Shown here in pieces: positions 44,253-57,887 of a DNA stretch of 64,000 bases; the first letter of the stretch is position 1, and the number at the start of each line of letters is the position of its first letter. Source of the stretch: Azolla caroliniana (taxonomy: Eukaryota > Polypodiophyta); NCBI GenBank assembly GCA_043228905.1, contig JBHGNT010000016.1, positions 5,332,001 through 5,396,000 on the forward strand, given 5' to 3'. The notes beneath the pieces were generated by a model. The model saw only the letters and a program-made list of their open reading frames with translations. It had not been told where the DNA came from and did not search any database. The translations under genes were made by a program, and so were the position numbers.

Positions 44253-44829
44253 TGTTAAGATGGTTTAGTAGTCAAGACATATTTGGAGGAGCAAATTATA
44301 AACGTGGGATTAATGAGCTCAAACCACTCCGAATGGTGGAAAAATGACCATCCAAGATATTGCTTGATATTTGAACTCGTGTCCTTTAAGTGCATCAATG
44401 ATGTAAACCTAAATAGAAGACCCAAGATATTGCTTGATATTTGATCTCATGTCCTTTAAGCTCAAGTTTTACTTATGAGCAAATTTCTAATGTGCATGGT
44501 GAACTCTACTACTCATATCTTGAAATAGGATCACTTGTGAATAGCTTTTTATAGGAGTGAATAGTTCTAGGACATTCTAGAACATTCTAGAAATCTCTAA
44601 GCTATTCTATAGGAACCTATAAATAAGGGCATACATGTATTCTCAAATCAATTCGAATCAACACCAGTCTTTAGCTCTCATTATATATCTTGTATCCATT
44701 CTCTTTCTTTCTCTATCTTATACATCCATTCTTCTCTTAGTATTTGGTTCCTTTCTTCTCGTGTTCTCTAATATCCTTCTTCCATCACTCTATCTTTTAT
44801 CCTTGGTTCTGACAATTAGAGGTAGAACA
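44253..44829 (+). mobile_element. Candidate solo LTR with heat-shock elements
   Basis: 577 bases with TGTT...AACA ends (tgttaag at 44253; gtagaaca at 44822-44829), flanked by ctag at 44249-44252 and 44830-44833 (acactag overlaps on both sides). Inside are a heat-shock array, a TATA box, then a pyrimidine-rich leader, the U3-R-U5 layout. No internal domain or second LTR is present. The 91-residue hydrophobic frame at 44635 is pyrimidine-rich leader rather than a gene. A 77-base direct repeat of 'ccaagatattgcttgatatttga' lies at about 44355 and 44428. Confidence 0.5.
44565..44592. promoter_or_regulatory. Heat-shock element array plus TATA box
   Basis: Six contiguous 5-base modules, TTC-GGA-TTC-GAA-TTC-GAA, each separated by two bases; five are perfect nTTCn/nGAAn and one has GGA. 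That is a strong heat-shock-factor site. TATAAATA follows at 44618-44625, 26 bases downstream, a normal promoter spacing. Confidence 0.7.
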
Positions 44830-44833
44830 CTAG

Positions 44834-45690
44834 GCACTTTTAAGACTATTAGAATTAGCCTCCTTCCTAAGTGTAATTACATCATTGTTAAAGTAAGATT
44901 GCAATCGTAAAGCTCATTCATGTATTGTATAGAATTAAGTAAGAAGGAAGGTATATGTGAGGTGATAGAGGCATGAAGTTCTCCTTTTTATTCCTTGCTT
45001 TGTATAAACAATAATGTAATGATCTTCAAGAGGGAGAAAATTATTATCAAGCTTGTTAATTTGTCTTACATTTAAGCATCCCATTCTCCAATTTAATTGA
45101 AATATTGTAGGTGTTAATTAAGTTACTCAAATGTTAATCTTGGGTCATCGGATTGAGTTATCAACCCCAATTCAAATAGATATGCTATCGAGCTAAGTAG
45201 CTCCTAAGTAAAAAAGAAACTTGTCTACATTACCCTCCCAAAAAAATTGACACTAAATCTTGTGAAATTCTTACATCAACACGTCATCTAAATGTATTGT
45301 TCTATACGCACTTCTGAAAAACATTTTTCGACAAAAAATGGTTTTACTACAAAATTGATGTTTTCATAGCATTGGTTTTTAGAAGGCAATGCTAAAAAGA
45401 CTACAACCTCTGCTCATCATTTGGATATCCCTTGATATGCATTTGTAAGTTGTAACCTACCTTGTTTTGGATTCCGCACCATGACTCTCTATATCTTTCG
45501 CTATATTTGCCTTACGTTTTTGTAATCAAGATTTGGAAGTTTTTCTAATAAAACATTCCTCAAGATGTTGCATTCCTCTCTTTTGGTTCTTATAGAAATA
45601 ACATCATGTAGTTCGCATAATTGTTTTGAAATTTGGATTGTGGAATGATCCTTTCTCACCTAATGATTTCCTTACTTTTAACTCTTGTTT
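44834..45690. other. AT-rich intergenic DNA
   Basis: No gene or repeat that I can name. Confidence 0.4.
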
Positions 45691-46190
45691 TTTTTTCAAA
45701 ATGAAGCTACTTTCCCATTACTTAAGAAGGATTATTACATAGAGAGTCTACAAGGAGACTTATACACACATGAGGGAGTCTTCCTCCGATCAAGTAAAAG
45801 AAGATGAGCCTACTTACAATGCCTTGCGGCCTAACTTAATGTAAGAAGCTACCTATATATCCAAGGCGATGCCCTTCAATGTTGCGTAGTACAAGTCAGC
45901 TCTTGGGGCCTACAACGAAGAGAGGGTGGTAGGTGAGTAGGAAACAGCCAATGTGGGGGCTGGTAGTTCCACCTCGGGCCACTCCTGCCTTGCATCACCA
46001 TAGGTGTGTTCCACCATTTCTATCAAAAGCGCAAACGGGCAGTGACCACGTCGTTGGAGTGGCTGCAAACCTCTTCCAGTTGCCCTTTATTCTATGCCAT
46101 ATCAAGGATGAGATTGATAAGGCATGATCTCATTAACAAAGTCGATATGTCTATCATTAAGAAGCCTAATGTGTGTTATGGATGATGCTA
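45691..46190 (-). mobile_element. Possible LINE 3' end (minus strand)
   Basis: A T-run at 45691-45699 followed on the minus strand by a 3'-untranslated-like stretch and an upstream broken frame. It has the look of a truncated poly(A) element, but I recognise no domain and found no target duplication. The 5' edge is a guess. Confidence 0.3.
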
Positions 46191-46229
46191 AGACGTCGTG
46201 ATAATAAAATTAATTTTTATTTATATTGG

Positions 46230-46360
46230 TAGTATGCATCAACATAACATTATAATATATGCTCCTTGGAGAATAATATATGATTCCTAATTAGCATTAT
46301 GAAATAAAAGGTATTATTCTCCAAGAAGCATATATTATAATGTTATGTTGATGTGCACTA
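46230..46360. mobile_element. Fold-back element / MITE-like inverted repeat
   Basis: Arms 46230-46278 and 46312-46360 (49 bases each) are near-perfect reverse complements, with one clear mismatch within the inner 42 bases (tcc/ttc) and a few near the outer end; the spacer is 33 bases. AT-rich. Could be a short MITE, or transcribed as a long hairpin. No target duplication identified. Confidence 0.8.
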
Positions 46361-46690
46361 ACAATTCAAACCAAACCGATTAAGCCTTACCTGGTTTGAA
46401 AGTTTTCAAACTTGAACCAAAACGATTGCTAAACAGGTTAAGGCTTAACCGGTTTGCCCAAACCGATTAATGCTCAATCGGTTTAGTAACCGGTTTGCCC
46501 AAACCGTTTAAGCCTTAGCAGTTTTAGGGACCAATTTGGCACTAAACTAAATGGTTCAGTTTGGTTTGAGCCTTGAGAAACCGAGCTCAAACCGGTGAAT
46601 GAGTTTGAAGCTTGAACTGAACCAAACCAAACCATTTAAAAACACTTTAATGTCTTGGTTCAGGCTTCAACCGAGCCATTGCCGACTACT
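46361..46690. repeat. AACCGG/CCGGTT-rich degenerate repeat
   Basis: Many variants of 'aaaccg(a/g)tt' and 'aaccggtttgcccaaaccg' in both orientations, so the stretch can fold on itself. A weaker relative (ggttcggttcggttc, aaaccaagccattt) lies at 49266-49380. Confidence 0.7.
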
Positions 46691-47433
46691 AGTGCTAATA
46701 TGAGCATTTTTCTAAATCATACTAAAGGCTTGAAGACTTTTTATTCAGAAGTGTAATTTCCTTCAACTCTATCAGTTTTATGAGGAAGTAAACATTTCTT
46801 GGGATAATTCAAATTGAGACACCTCGGCAAACCAATCCTATTTTCATAATGACTCATGCGTCCTACTGAAGTTTTCTTAAGTTGCATCAAGAAGGCATCT
46901 CTTATCTTCATGTGCCAAATGTGTTGTAGAACTACACAAAATTTTCTAAGTTAAATGGATGTTTTCATCTTCATAATATACAAATCTTAAGACAATACAC
47001 ATCCTTCCAAAAAAAAGCGCGCGCTAAGTATTGTAAAGATTATTATAATTTGGATATATGCAAGTGTTGGCAACATATGATCTACCAACAAGGGGAACAA
47101 GCAAGATACTTGAACAAAAGTGTTTAGATTTAGAAATGCTTCTCAAGGGATATCCATGAGTGCATGTGCAATGTTGTGCTAGACCCAAAAAACCTTGAAC
47201 CAAGGAAGAGGAGTTTGGTGACGTTGCCAATTAAGGTTTGCAAGAGTCTACACATATGTTGGAACTTGGCACATGCTCAAGCTTTTTAGGATCCCTTTTG
47301 TTCAGTTCGTACATGTCCACTTGCAAACATGCTTTCTATATGTGTGGCTTTTCTTTACATTGTATATGCGCAAGAGACTATATGTAAATGTATAAATAAA
47401 TTTGAGTTTGTTAAGCCCTTATAAGGTGTGTTT

Positions 47434-47436
<3 letters not shown>
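46691..47436. other. AT-rich intergenic DNA
   Basis: Nothing recognised. Confidence 0.4.

Positions 47437-47477
<41 letters not shown>
47437..47477. repeat. (GT)n microsatellite
   Basis: About 20 GT units, five bases before the LINE E target duplication. Confidence 0.95.
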
Positions 47478-47479
<2 letters not shown>

Positions 47480-47495
47480 ATGTAAATAATATATG

Positions 47496-49169
47496 TGCTT
47501 ATCCATTTGGATGGAATGCAACAGGCAAAGGAAAGGTGGAATGGGTTCTGCAAAAAGTGAGACAAAAGCTAACCTATTGGAAGATTGCAATATGGCCGCT
47601 CCACGTCAGATTGAGGATAGTGCAATCTATATTCATTGCTTACATGCAATATTACTTAATTATGATTGATTGGCCGAAACACATGATACAAAAGATTAAT
47701 TCAGAAATCATAAGCAACTTTTGGTGCTCTACGCAGTCACGTAGAGGTATACAACTCTTATCACTAGAGAAGATATGCACTCCATGATGATGTGGAGGGC
47801 TAAATATTCTTAATTTGCAGTTGCATATGTTGGCTAGAAAAGCTACTTTACTGCCAAAATTTGCTAAACAAACATTGCTTGGGGCTAGAATGCTATCAGA
47901 TATGTTTGCTAATTTGAAAACCAAGATATTTGGCTCATGGGATACTAACAATTAGGATGTAGTGTTTGGAAAGCTTGACGAGCACATTAAAGGCTATCCA
48001 TTTAGCTCAATGCTTCTAAAGCACTGGAAGGAAGTATTGCACCACATTAAAAGGAGAGGCAAGAATTTAGAATTAGGGAACTCATTACGCCTCGAAAGCT
48101 TACATTGGAGTGCTATATTACCACGGTCATTAGCTAAACAAGAGCCTAAAAAAGCTTATTTTTTAGCAAAGAAGGGGTTGAAATAAATTGCAGATGTGGT
48201 AAATGACCAAGGTCACTTATTAGGCTTCAATGACATGACATGTCGTTATAGTCTTGGGTCACATCATCACATTATCTAGAATCAAGTCACAAAGTTGGTA
48301 CTTTCTTTAGTACTTGTGCCACCTCTAGATGGAGATCATAGGATTCAGGACTGGATGTTACAAAAAGGAAACATTGTTATTACAATGAATAAGATTACAA
48401 CACATTCAATGTATATGTTGTTGCAACCTAACCCGTGGTATCATGAACATGCAAATGCATTGTGGCTCATACACAAAACATAATTCTGGTAGAAAAACCG
48501 GCTAACAAGCTTATGGAGCTCTGGTCTTCCAATAAAGCAACGGGTATTCCTATGTTGTTGCAACCTTACCCGTGGTTTCACGAACATGCAAATGCATTGT
48601 GGCACATACACAAAACACATACCTGGTGGAAAAACTGGCTTACAAGCTTATAGAGCTCTGGTCTTCCACTTAAGCAATGGGTATTCCTATGGAGATGCCT
48701 CTTGGGTGTGCTCTTGACTGTGTCAAAGCTTCAAAAGAGATCGATAGTCTCGCCACATTGTGCAAGATGTGGTGGACGATGGGAAATTGTCCCACACTTA
48801 TTATGGACTTGCTCATTCGCTACAACATTTGTACAAAGATTAAGTGGATCTCTTTCTCACAAATTTCCTGGCCGAAGGTTTGGGAAACAACTTTGGCTAT
48901 TTGGACAAATTCTCTGCACCTTGGACCATTTGGATGGCCCACAATACTAAGGTATTTGATTGCAACCAACTGCATGAAGTTAGCTTCTTTAAGCAATCCC
49001 TCTGGCAATATTTATTTGATTGTCTGCAACTTAGAGACATCACACTACAAATGTACACTCTTTACTTTGTGTGCTTTTAAGCTCTTTCGTGTCTAATCGA
49101 CACTTGTATATTTCTCTTTATTCTTTTTGGGTTTTCACCTCAATTTGAGGTTTCCCACTAGTAAAAAAA
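47496..49169 (+). mobile_element. LINE E: 5'-truncated LINE with 14-bp target duplication
   Basis: gtaaataatatatg occurs at 47482-47495 and 49170-49183, and an A-run (49163-49169) precedes the second copy. Inside, broken frames show LINE ORF2 C-terminal features: QQAKERWNGFCKK, GGLNILNLQLHMLARKA near 47800, SGLPLKQWVFLWRCLLG near 48655-48700, and CARCGGRWEIVPHLLWTCSFA near 48755-48815 (zf-RVT). Two copies of 'atgttgttgcaacct(a/t)acccgtggt' at 48414 and 48550 mark an internal 136-base duplication. Different family from LINEs A-D by its 3' end (gttttcacctcaatttgaggtttccc). Confidence 0.88.
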
Positions 49170-49183
49170 GTAAATAATATATG

Positions 49184-52100
49184 GGGGCGTGCAAATATAT
49201 TATTGTATGTATGTGTAGAATGTGTTTTGATTTTGTGTGTTCGCAAAGCCTATAGTTATGGGGTAGGTTCGGTTCGGTTCAATTTCTTGGCCTTGAAACC
49301 AAGCCATTTACCCATGACAAAAATCAAACCAAAGCACTTCAAAACTACCAAGCCATTTGAACCAAACCATTCAAGTCAAATTAATTAAATAATTAAACAA
49401 ACATTTAGGTTAAATTAACTTAAATCATCAGACAAAAAAATACGTCACTTAAACTATTCAACAATAGGAAAATAAAAAAGGCTTTGACTTGAGGTGCAAC
49501 TTGTCGTCACCAAGCTATAAGGGATGTAACAACTATTGAATTGGCGCAATAACTACCTTGATGTGGCAATGAGCTCGTTGCATGCTCTCCCTCCTTCACC
49601 ACTTTGTATCTTGGCAACCAAACTAGGCCTAATTTGGCCTTAGCTAGGGCAGATTTAGGATTAGCTCTAAGGTCAATTTAAGGACATCCTAGGTATAGTT
49701 TAGGATTCAACCTTGTGTTGTACTTGAATTTGTGCCTTTAGGTAGAATATGTCTTCACAGTTTTACCTCCCTATTGGTGATGGGAAATCAAAAACACTTT
49801 TGAAACTCGGCTTTTACTCAAAAGTTTCGTGTTAAATCATCAACACTCAAAAGCACAGAATCAATTTCCATCTCCAACCAAATACCCAATTAGTACCCCA
49901 AAACTTCTTGGTGGAGGGAAAATGAATTCTTGTAGCTTCATCTCATGTGCAACCTGCGTTACTTTGAATGACACCAAGCAAACCTTTCACACTTCTCCAT
50001 AATACAAGCAAATTCATGGAGGTTGATTACATTAAATCGCTATGGTAGTTATAAAATCCTCATATGACAAAATGAATCCAAATTTGCAAAAACTTTACTA
50101 TATTTGAACACTTTTGCACAAGGTTGAAAAAGATTGGAGCAAGAAGGATTTTGGGGGAATGAATATCTTTCATGTTTGGCATGGTGAGTGTACAATCAAC
50201 GACAATATCACCATTGTCATTATAGGCCTCCCATGTACAGTCATGATTTTCTACCCCATTATTTGCTTGTCTACAATGCTTAGACTTACAATGAGCTCTC
50301 TTGCTTATTACATAGTTTCTTCGAGCTCTCGTGTCATATAAAAATAGTAGTATCTCTTTTTAATGTGCACCATTGGCCATTGCTTTCGTTTATAATGCAC
50401 TTGTCCTTATCCTACCATCACACTTGATTTTGGCGACATAGATGTTAATGTATTTGCATTTACTACATGTGTCTCTATTGTGACTTATGCATCATAGCTC
50501 ATCTTTTTCCTTGTCTCCTTTTATCGGGTTTGAACCCTTGATCCTATTGTTCTGGGTTTGAACCGAAACCAAACCAGGCCCATAACTAACTCTTACCATG
50601 AATATTCTTCTTTTAGCTTTCTAAAAGCAATGATCACTTCAACTAGAATCAAACATGACATTCCCATGCTTTTCTCCCTTTGCACATGCCACATCACGAC
50701 AATGTCCTTCATCTAATGTGCTCAGCAAACATTGTGTAGCGTTAGAAAGAAAGAAATGGTTCATTCTTGAGATGTAGATAAATGTTCTATAATTGTAAGT
50801 TATTTCATATGTCAATGTTGATTCATTAGTTTCGTAAATGTTTAAAGAAAAGGCTTAGCATGAAATGATCTATAAGAAAAAACAATAATGATATTTTTCA
50901 CATGCACATGTAGTTGCAACAAAAAAAGTGTGAAAGTGTTGCCTTGATGATTTTGAATCATGAGCATAACATTGTCATTACATGTGTAATTCTTATTAGT
51001 AGGCGTATTTGCAATACTCGTGACTAAGAGCCAATTACGGAAAAGAGGTAAATGGAGTTGATTGCAAGGATGAATGGTATTAATGATAAGTGGACAAGTA
51101 ATTGCCACTTGATCAATTGTGAATTAATCATGTATGATTGTGAACATTTATGTGAGGACCACAAGTTACATCCATAACCAATCACACTCTTATGAAAAAG
51201 TGAAACGACAATCATTTGTACATTGTGATATTTTGGTAAATTTTGTTCTTTAAAGGAATAGAGATGACACATGGATCAATTCTAATTGTGAACATTTATG
51301 TTCAATATCGAAGGAGGTAAAGGTGATTGAGGAATTGCAATCATGACTGTGACAAACGAACGGGAAGACATTAAGACATTATCATGGTCAAAGAATTTAT
51401 GAATTATGTAGTAGTGATATTGTTGGCAACGGTAACAAAAGCTCTCATTACAATAACAATGAAATTGTAGAGTTGGGACCACTTATTTGGGTTGCCCTGT
51501 TTTAACTCGTCATTTTTGGCAACATCGAAAGAATTCTTATGACCTCGCTAGTGGACGCCAATACGGCGGTATTGTATGATAGCCATGTTACAAACAGAAT
51601 ACGTGGGGACCACATATTAATTGATTAACAATTTGCACATATGCTTTATTGGAAAGTGGAAGGATATCCATTGTAAATTATGATTCGTTTAGGATAACAA
51701 TTGGTTTTCATGAGGATAACACCACATTGATGAATCTATGGTGAATGATGTGCATACGTTGTGCCAAGTTGAGGAATGAGTGTATACTAGAGAGGACAAT
51801 GTGATACATAACTTTTATGTGGGTGACTACGATAGAGATTCATAGTTTCAATATGTATTGGGATTTACAATAGCAAAGAAAAAAGGAAACAACTTGATAA
51901 ACTCACTTTTCGTATATTTGAACAATCAACATGTAGGGATAGTCTTTGGTGTTTTTTGTGAGTGAGAACCACATGTGATGGTTTTAATTTTTTCATATTT
52001 AAGTGATCGATTGTACGCAATAAATAACCAGGCAAAGTGTAACAAAGCTCCATGATGATAGAATGTGTACACTAAAAGAGCCAAAAATATTACATGCACT

Positions 52101-55100
52101 TACTTGAGGCCTCAATGAATGAACACGTTAATAAACACTTTTGCCATAATCTTTGAGATTTGTTTTTCTTTTAGTGACGAGATTAATAAGTTTCAATAAC
52201 TTTAACAAAATGATGTAGCATAAACACAATAAACAAATCAATGAACCGCGTAAGTGATACTTAACAAACTAATGCAAGACCCTTTGGTAAGATTGGCTTG
52301 TTGGAACATTGCGTCATGAATGCAATAAGTTTGGGGGTTCTTATGTGACATAGGTGGATGAGATGGTGAATTAGTTTGATGTGCCTAGGGTTTTGATATA
52401 TTTGACCCCTAGAAAAGAATGAGTAGATTCGATGTAACTAGCAAAGAAAGAAACCATGTGAATACAACAAAATGCATGTCCCACATATTCTCTTTTGAAA
52501 ACTTTTGAGAAGATGAATTTTTTCTATCACTTTTGGGTTGAACACATTCCACGTTTCAAGGACTCGATAAACATGCTTTTGGTTACTTGTGGCACCGAGG
52601 GAGAAAAGGAACAATGTAATGAATACATAAAGAAAAGACATTGAAAAGGGAGAGGTGAGGGTAGAGACTTTTGTTTGGAGAAACACATCAAGGGCCATAC
52701 TTTTAAGAATTTGGGAGTAGTTTGTGGCATAGGTAACTGAGATGGTGTGGCGTAGCAATTTGATGTGTCCAACGGGTCCTTTGACCTATAAGTAGTAAAC
52801 AACGAGTGGACTCTAATTTAACGAAACTTTAATCGAATCGGGTCCTCGTAGTCTCTTTTGACAAGGTGACATACCAAAAGGGACAATCAACTTGTCACTC
52901 ACTTGTTTCTAGTGTGATGAGATGATATTTCGGGGTATAACTCAAGACACTTCTCATTGCTTTTTGGGCATTGGATAAAAAAGCAACAAATGCAAAAGAG
53001 TCGGGGCTCTTTGAGAATCAATGTAACGTTTTGAAAATACACTCGGAGAGAGACGTGAACAATAACTAGGGGCAATTGCTTTCACACTTTTCGAGGGTTT
53101 GACTGGTCAAAGACTAAGATTTTGATCCAGGTAATAACATACAAATTAATTAAATAAAAGAGGAAACGTTTATATCATGATTCATGAACGTGCATTGGAA
53201 TCTTCTTTGGTTTCACACTTCTTCTTCTTCTTCTTGTGAATCCTATTCACATACATTATTCATTCAAGTTATTCCATTAATAATGGGTTACTCCCTCTCT
53301 CTCTCACTCACACACACACTTAATGGTTCCTTTTAATCCAATGGACTTTCTATTGATGTTTCTCTCTTAGTTCCCACTCTCATTATCACCCAAACTCGCA
53401 TTTTGTCACAAATGGACCTTCTAATTGGTCCATTTTATCACACAATGCAAGTTGTGTTGTTTTTCATTGCTTGAATTTGTTGAGTTCAGTGAAGATTGGG
53501 CTTATCAAGTAAGCTCTTATGTGTTTTGTTACATAATGATACGTGATTCGACATGCCATATAAACGTCGCCGAAGTATGAAAGTTGACGATATTCATGCT
53601 TCTTATGCCTTGTTGTAAAGGTAGAAAGAAAGAAATATTAACATCTTCTAAGACCAAATTTGGTCCATGAGACAATTGGTTACAATAATGGGATGTGTGC
53701 CCAATCATCAAAAATAAATAATAAATAAACATAGATAAAAGAGTTTTAGTTTTAGTTTTGGAAAGAATGGAAATTCTAGGTTGTGTTTGCTTGCACACAT
53801 TGGATCCTTGAGCTCATGTGTCTTTTGGGAAAGGGTGTGAAAAATGTCCATATTTCACTTGGACTTTGGGAGTCAAGAGTTATTGCTAATGAATACGATG
53901 ATTTTAATTATGACAATGACAACGATGAAGCCCATATCTTACAAATATAGAAAACTGAATATTTTTGTCAATTTGCACAAACTACCATATTATGACATTA
54001 AGGAATAAGTAATTCCTATGGCTATCTCCTCTTTACGAACCTCACAACTACTCTAGAACGGCATAATGCCTGGAGTTGAGTTAGGATGACCAATGCTACA
54101 TTAGACATTGACACTTGACTGTGATAGGATAAAAATAATTGGATTGGTTATTAAAGTGTCACTTTGGAAACAATTAAGCTACTACTAGTTCCTTGTGAGT
54201 GAGAAGAAGAAAAGAATAGGTGTCAGGAGGGCGTGTCTTTTCAATGTGATATCATCTTTTCTCAAAGGACTTGGGTCAAATTTTCTAGGTGGATAAGTGG
54301 ATCATTGTGGGGGCCCTTCCATACTTTGTCATGAAGGTTATATCAATGCGACACTCTCTTTTTTCCAAGGACACATTCGTATCGCATATGAAGGTCATAA
54401 CTACAAACCATATTCTGCCATCCATTCTAATGCGCACTTGCTATTCATTGCATGCCCATGTGAGATGTTGTAACTAGGGAAGATCCTTCGCCTCATTGTA
54501 CCTCGTGGGACCATTGACAAGCTCTATTTTGTGGGGTCTGGACTCTGGCCTCGAGAAGTGAGACATCTCGAGCTCATTACTCACCAAGGACCATATGGAG
54601 GTAGTCCACTTAAGTGAAATGTATACATTAAATAATATCACAATAATAACAATGAGAGCTAATAAATTGATAAATAGTTCCAATGTCACATTGAAAGGGC
54701 AAGACACATCATTTGGCAATTGAAGTACATTCAAAAAATGAATATTTGGATAACTCATATGCACATCAACCTTGAAATCTCATCGATGCACACAAATGCC
54801 AATCATCTCTTTATTTACACACATAATAGTATGCATGCACTGATTAATTACAAGAATTAATAAATAGTTCAATAATGTACTTACTGAATATTAACAAAGT
54901 TGTGGTTATGAGAACACGAAATCGTTTGTTCGATGTGAAGTACATACCTTTTGATTTTTTGTATGGACATTGACAATTCGCCAACTTGTTGATGTACAGC
55001 TTCCATCATACGTAGAAGAGGTCCATAATCTAGGTTTTTAAAGAAAAACCTACCCACTTGTAAGAGATTATGTGCATTGATATTTGCAGTTGGCTAATGA

Positions 55101-57887
55101 TAGCCTCACCGTAGGTGTGTAAATTAGAAGTTCACGAATAATTTCCATAGATTACTTGGCATGTTGGTGAGAACCATGTATTGTTGTATCGTCAACACAT
55201 TCTAGTGCACCATAGGAGACACATGGCTCAATTTGTCTAATGTTTAGTTGTTGGAGCCATCCTTATAAATGCCCCCCGTCAAACCTTCAAATCCTAAAAC
55301 AGATTGAAATGTTAAAATTCAGCATGTTGTTCCATGTTTCACTCACTTATTTATCTATCCATCGCACGTATTTGTAGATTTTTATTTGACTACAAAGTTG
55401 TGCTTTAAACTTATCCCACTTTGTTTTTTGTGAGTCACAATATATCATGCTATTCGCATCTTTATTTCAGCCCTAATACCATGTATTATCATTCATCTTC
55501 TTTGCTCACAACGTCAAAGTCATGTTCTATCTACATATCAATACTACTCTTTTTCATGTTTCCCCTAGGTCGACCGTCGAAGTGTGGTTTCACAATCTTA
55601 TGGAGCAAAACATGATGTCCCCCATCAAACTTGTTTTTATTACCAATGCTTTTCTTTTGCAATAAACCTCGCCCTTTTATATGTCATATTGACCCATTTT
55701 GGGCTTTATTCCTAAGTTGACGGTTCATTTCCAAGCCATTGTAAAGTAGAACTACAATGATCCACTTTGCCATACTTAGGAGCTACCCTCATTAAGATGT
55801 GGCCATTTTATGGAGCCTTATTTATGAATGCCCTTACATAACTTTAGATTTTATTTTGTGGTAGTCTAATATCACAAAACTTATGCCACTTGTCGACACA
55901 TCAATGCCAACTAACTCATAAACTGTGCAACCAACCAACATCAAAGCTTGGTATTGTTTCTTTTCTTTAGCGTGACATGATTAATTTATATGCATTTTCT
56001 CCTTCGACACATAAAATATTCTATGAATGAAGCATTGTAATTTCAGCTCACTAGGGCGATTTCCAACTCGAGTACGAGATCGATAATGATAATTACACCT
56101 CCAAATAGTAACTCGTTTAAGGATTTTATGCAGCATATAAGAACCAAAACACTACATGAAGATATAATCCATGATGCTCCTTTTCTAAAGTTTGATTTCT
56201 AGCATTGATGCTTTTACTCGATGTGACACTGCGAACTCTTTTTCCAACGCTTCCTGAGCCTACCAGACTTCATCAAATAGCACAGAGATCATGTTTAGCC
56301 AATGTAACTCCATCTTATCTAAATGATCTTTGCAATGACATAGAATATCATTATTGTCTAGATGTTTCTTTATAAATTATTGTTTGGGAAAGCTACTTAT
56401 GTCTCTTGGTCTTTGTCCAATCAGTAAGCTAATGCCAACAAGAAAGCCATCAATTCCTTTATAAATGTTGTTTTTCAGATGGTTCAATCATTGGGAGTGC
56501 TTAACATGAATTTGGCAAGTAGATTAGATCCTTTACATAGTATATCAAATAGCTTGAAAAACATTCCAACTTGTGAATACTTTTATAAAGGATTATGAAT
56601 TATAATATACAATTGAAAAGCATATTCAATTCTATTAAGATATTGTGTTAAAGTGTCTTGTGGGAGATTTCTTGTAGTATTTTGTCTTTACCCTTTCAAA
56701 GATTAAGGAGAAAGACATTCTCCTTCTTTTCTCTTCCAATGTTTCCTTGTTCGTACATTGAAGATTAGTTTAGAACATTCCGCCACTCCACCATATCATT
56801 TGAGGGCATGCTCTTTCAAATGATATCATTCTAATATCTAGATATTTCTCTTTAAAGACTGCTTTACATTAAAGTTTCCCCTTCGTTGCCTTTGCAAATT
56901 TATTTTACTTCTCTTGATCAATACCCATGAGGAGCACCTAACTTCTTTGACAAAATTATAATGTTCTTCAAATGATGCCAATGGCCTCATCTCAAAACAA
57001 CAACAATCAAGTCAAAAGGAACCATTGTTATGTTGTTAATGCCCTCTATTACACATAGGTGATGTCGCCATCATTGGTTGTCAAATATATCGTACAATTG
57101 CTGGATATAAAAAAAGCAATATATTCGTCAACAAGTGTTGAATATGGTGAGGTTCAAGTATTTGTTTGCATGCAAACACAATGCTTAGTTATCTTATGTA
57201 TTATTTTCTTCAATTGTACCCTTATTGTAGCTATTCATATGTGTGGATTATTGAGTGATGCATCATACTTAGGCGTAATTTAATAGTGACATTACACTTA
57301 TTTTTTTAAAAGAAATATGCACATATTTTAATATGAAGAAAGTTCACCACAATGAAAGAGAAGCTTAACCATCAAAGATTGTTAGACATTTTACGAAGAG
57401 TAATGTGTTTCGCAAGAGGATTGCTATACGTACAATCACTTTGAAGCTAAACTCTACAATGCAATGTAAGACCATCATTGACTACCACATATGTTGCTAC
57501 TATAGGAGCATTGTTTCAAATAGTTAGAAAATCGAGTTTCATGTACATAAGATGGTTGTATGGAAGAAGATGCGGATCTAAGATAAAAATGGTAAAGAAA
57601 TGGACTATAACAATTTGGTCATTCACATTTGTAATAGCAAATTATTATAATGTGTTATGGTTGTCTTTCCCATAAAGTGGTTCAAGAATAAATTAGTTAA
57701 GTATTATTTTGAATAGGGCAGGAATATACCTATCGTAAACTCTATGCTATAATTGTTTTCATTATTTTTATTGAGGAAAATGTGGTGATGACCACAACAT
57801 TATCATGATTCATGACTCAATGTCTAAATTTTATACCCTGAAAAAAATGAATCATTCATTAAAAGCAACGTTCTACTTGAGAAAAGT
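49184..57887. other. Long AT-rich intergenic region without recognised genes
   Basis: Only short chance frames. Minor features: AACC-rich stretch at 49266-49380; diverged direct repeat at about 52345-52440 and 52725-52830 ('gagatggtg', '(a/g)tttgatgtg(c/t)c', 'gagt(a/g)ga'); CTT microsatellite at 53220-53237; CT then CA run at 53293-53320. No tRNA or rRNA seen. Probably old decayed repeats. Confidence 0.45.

Noticed and set aside
44635-44910. Small hydrophobic membrane protein of 91 residues
   Set aside because: The Leu/Ser/Ile-rich sequence comes from a pyrimidine-rich leader downstream of a TATA box in a probable LTR; no conservation signal can be seen.
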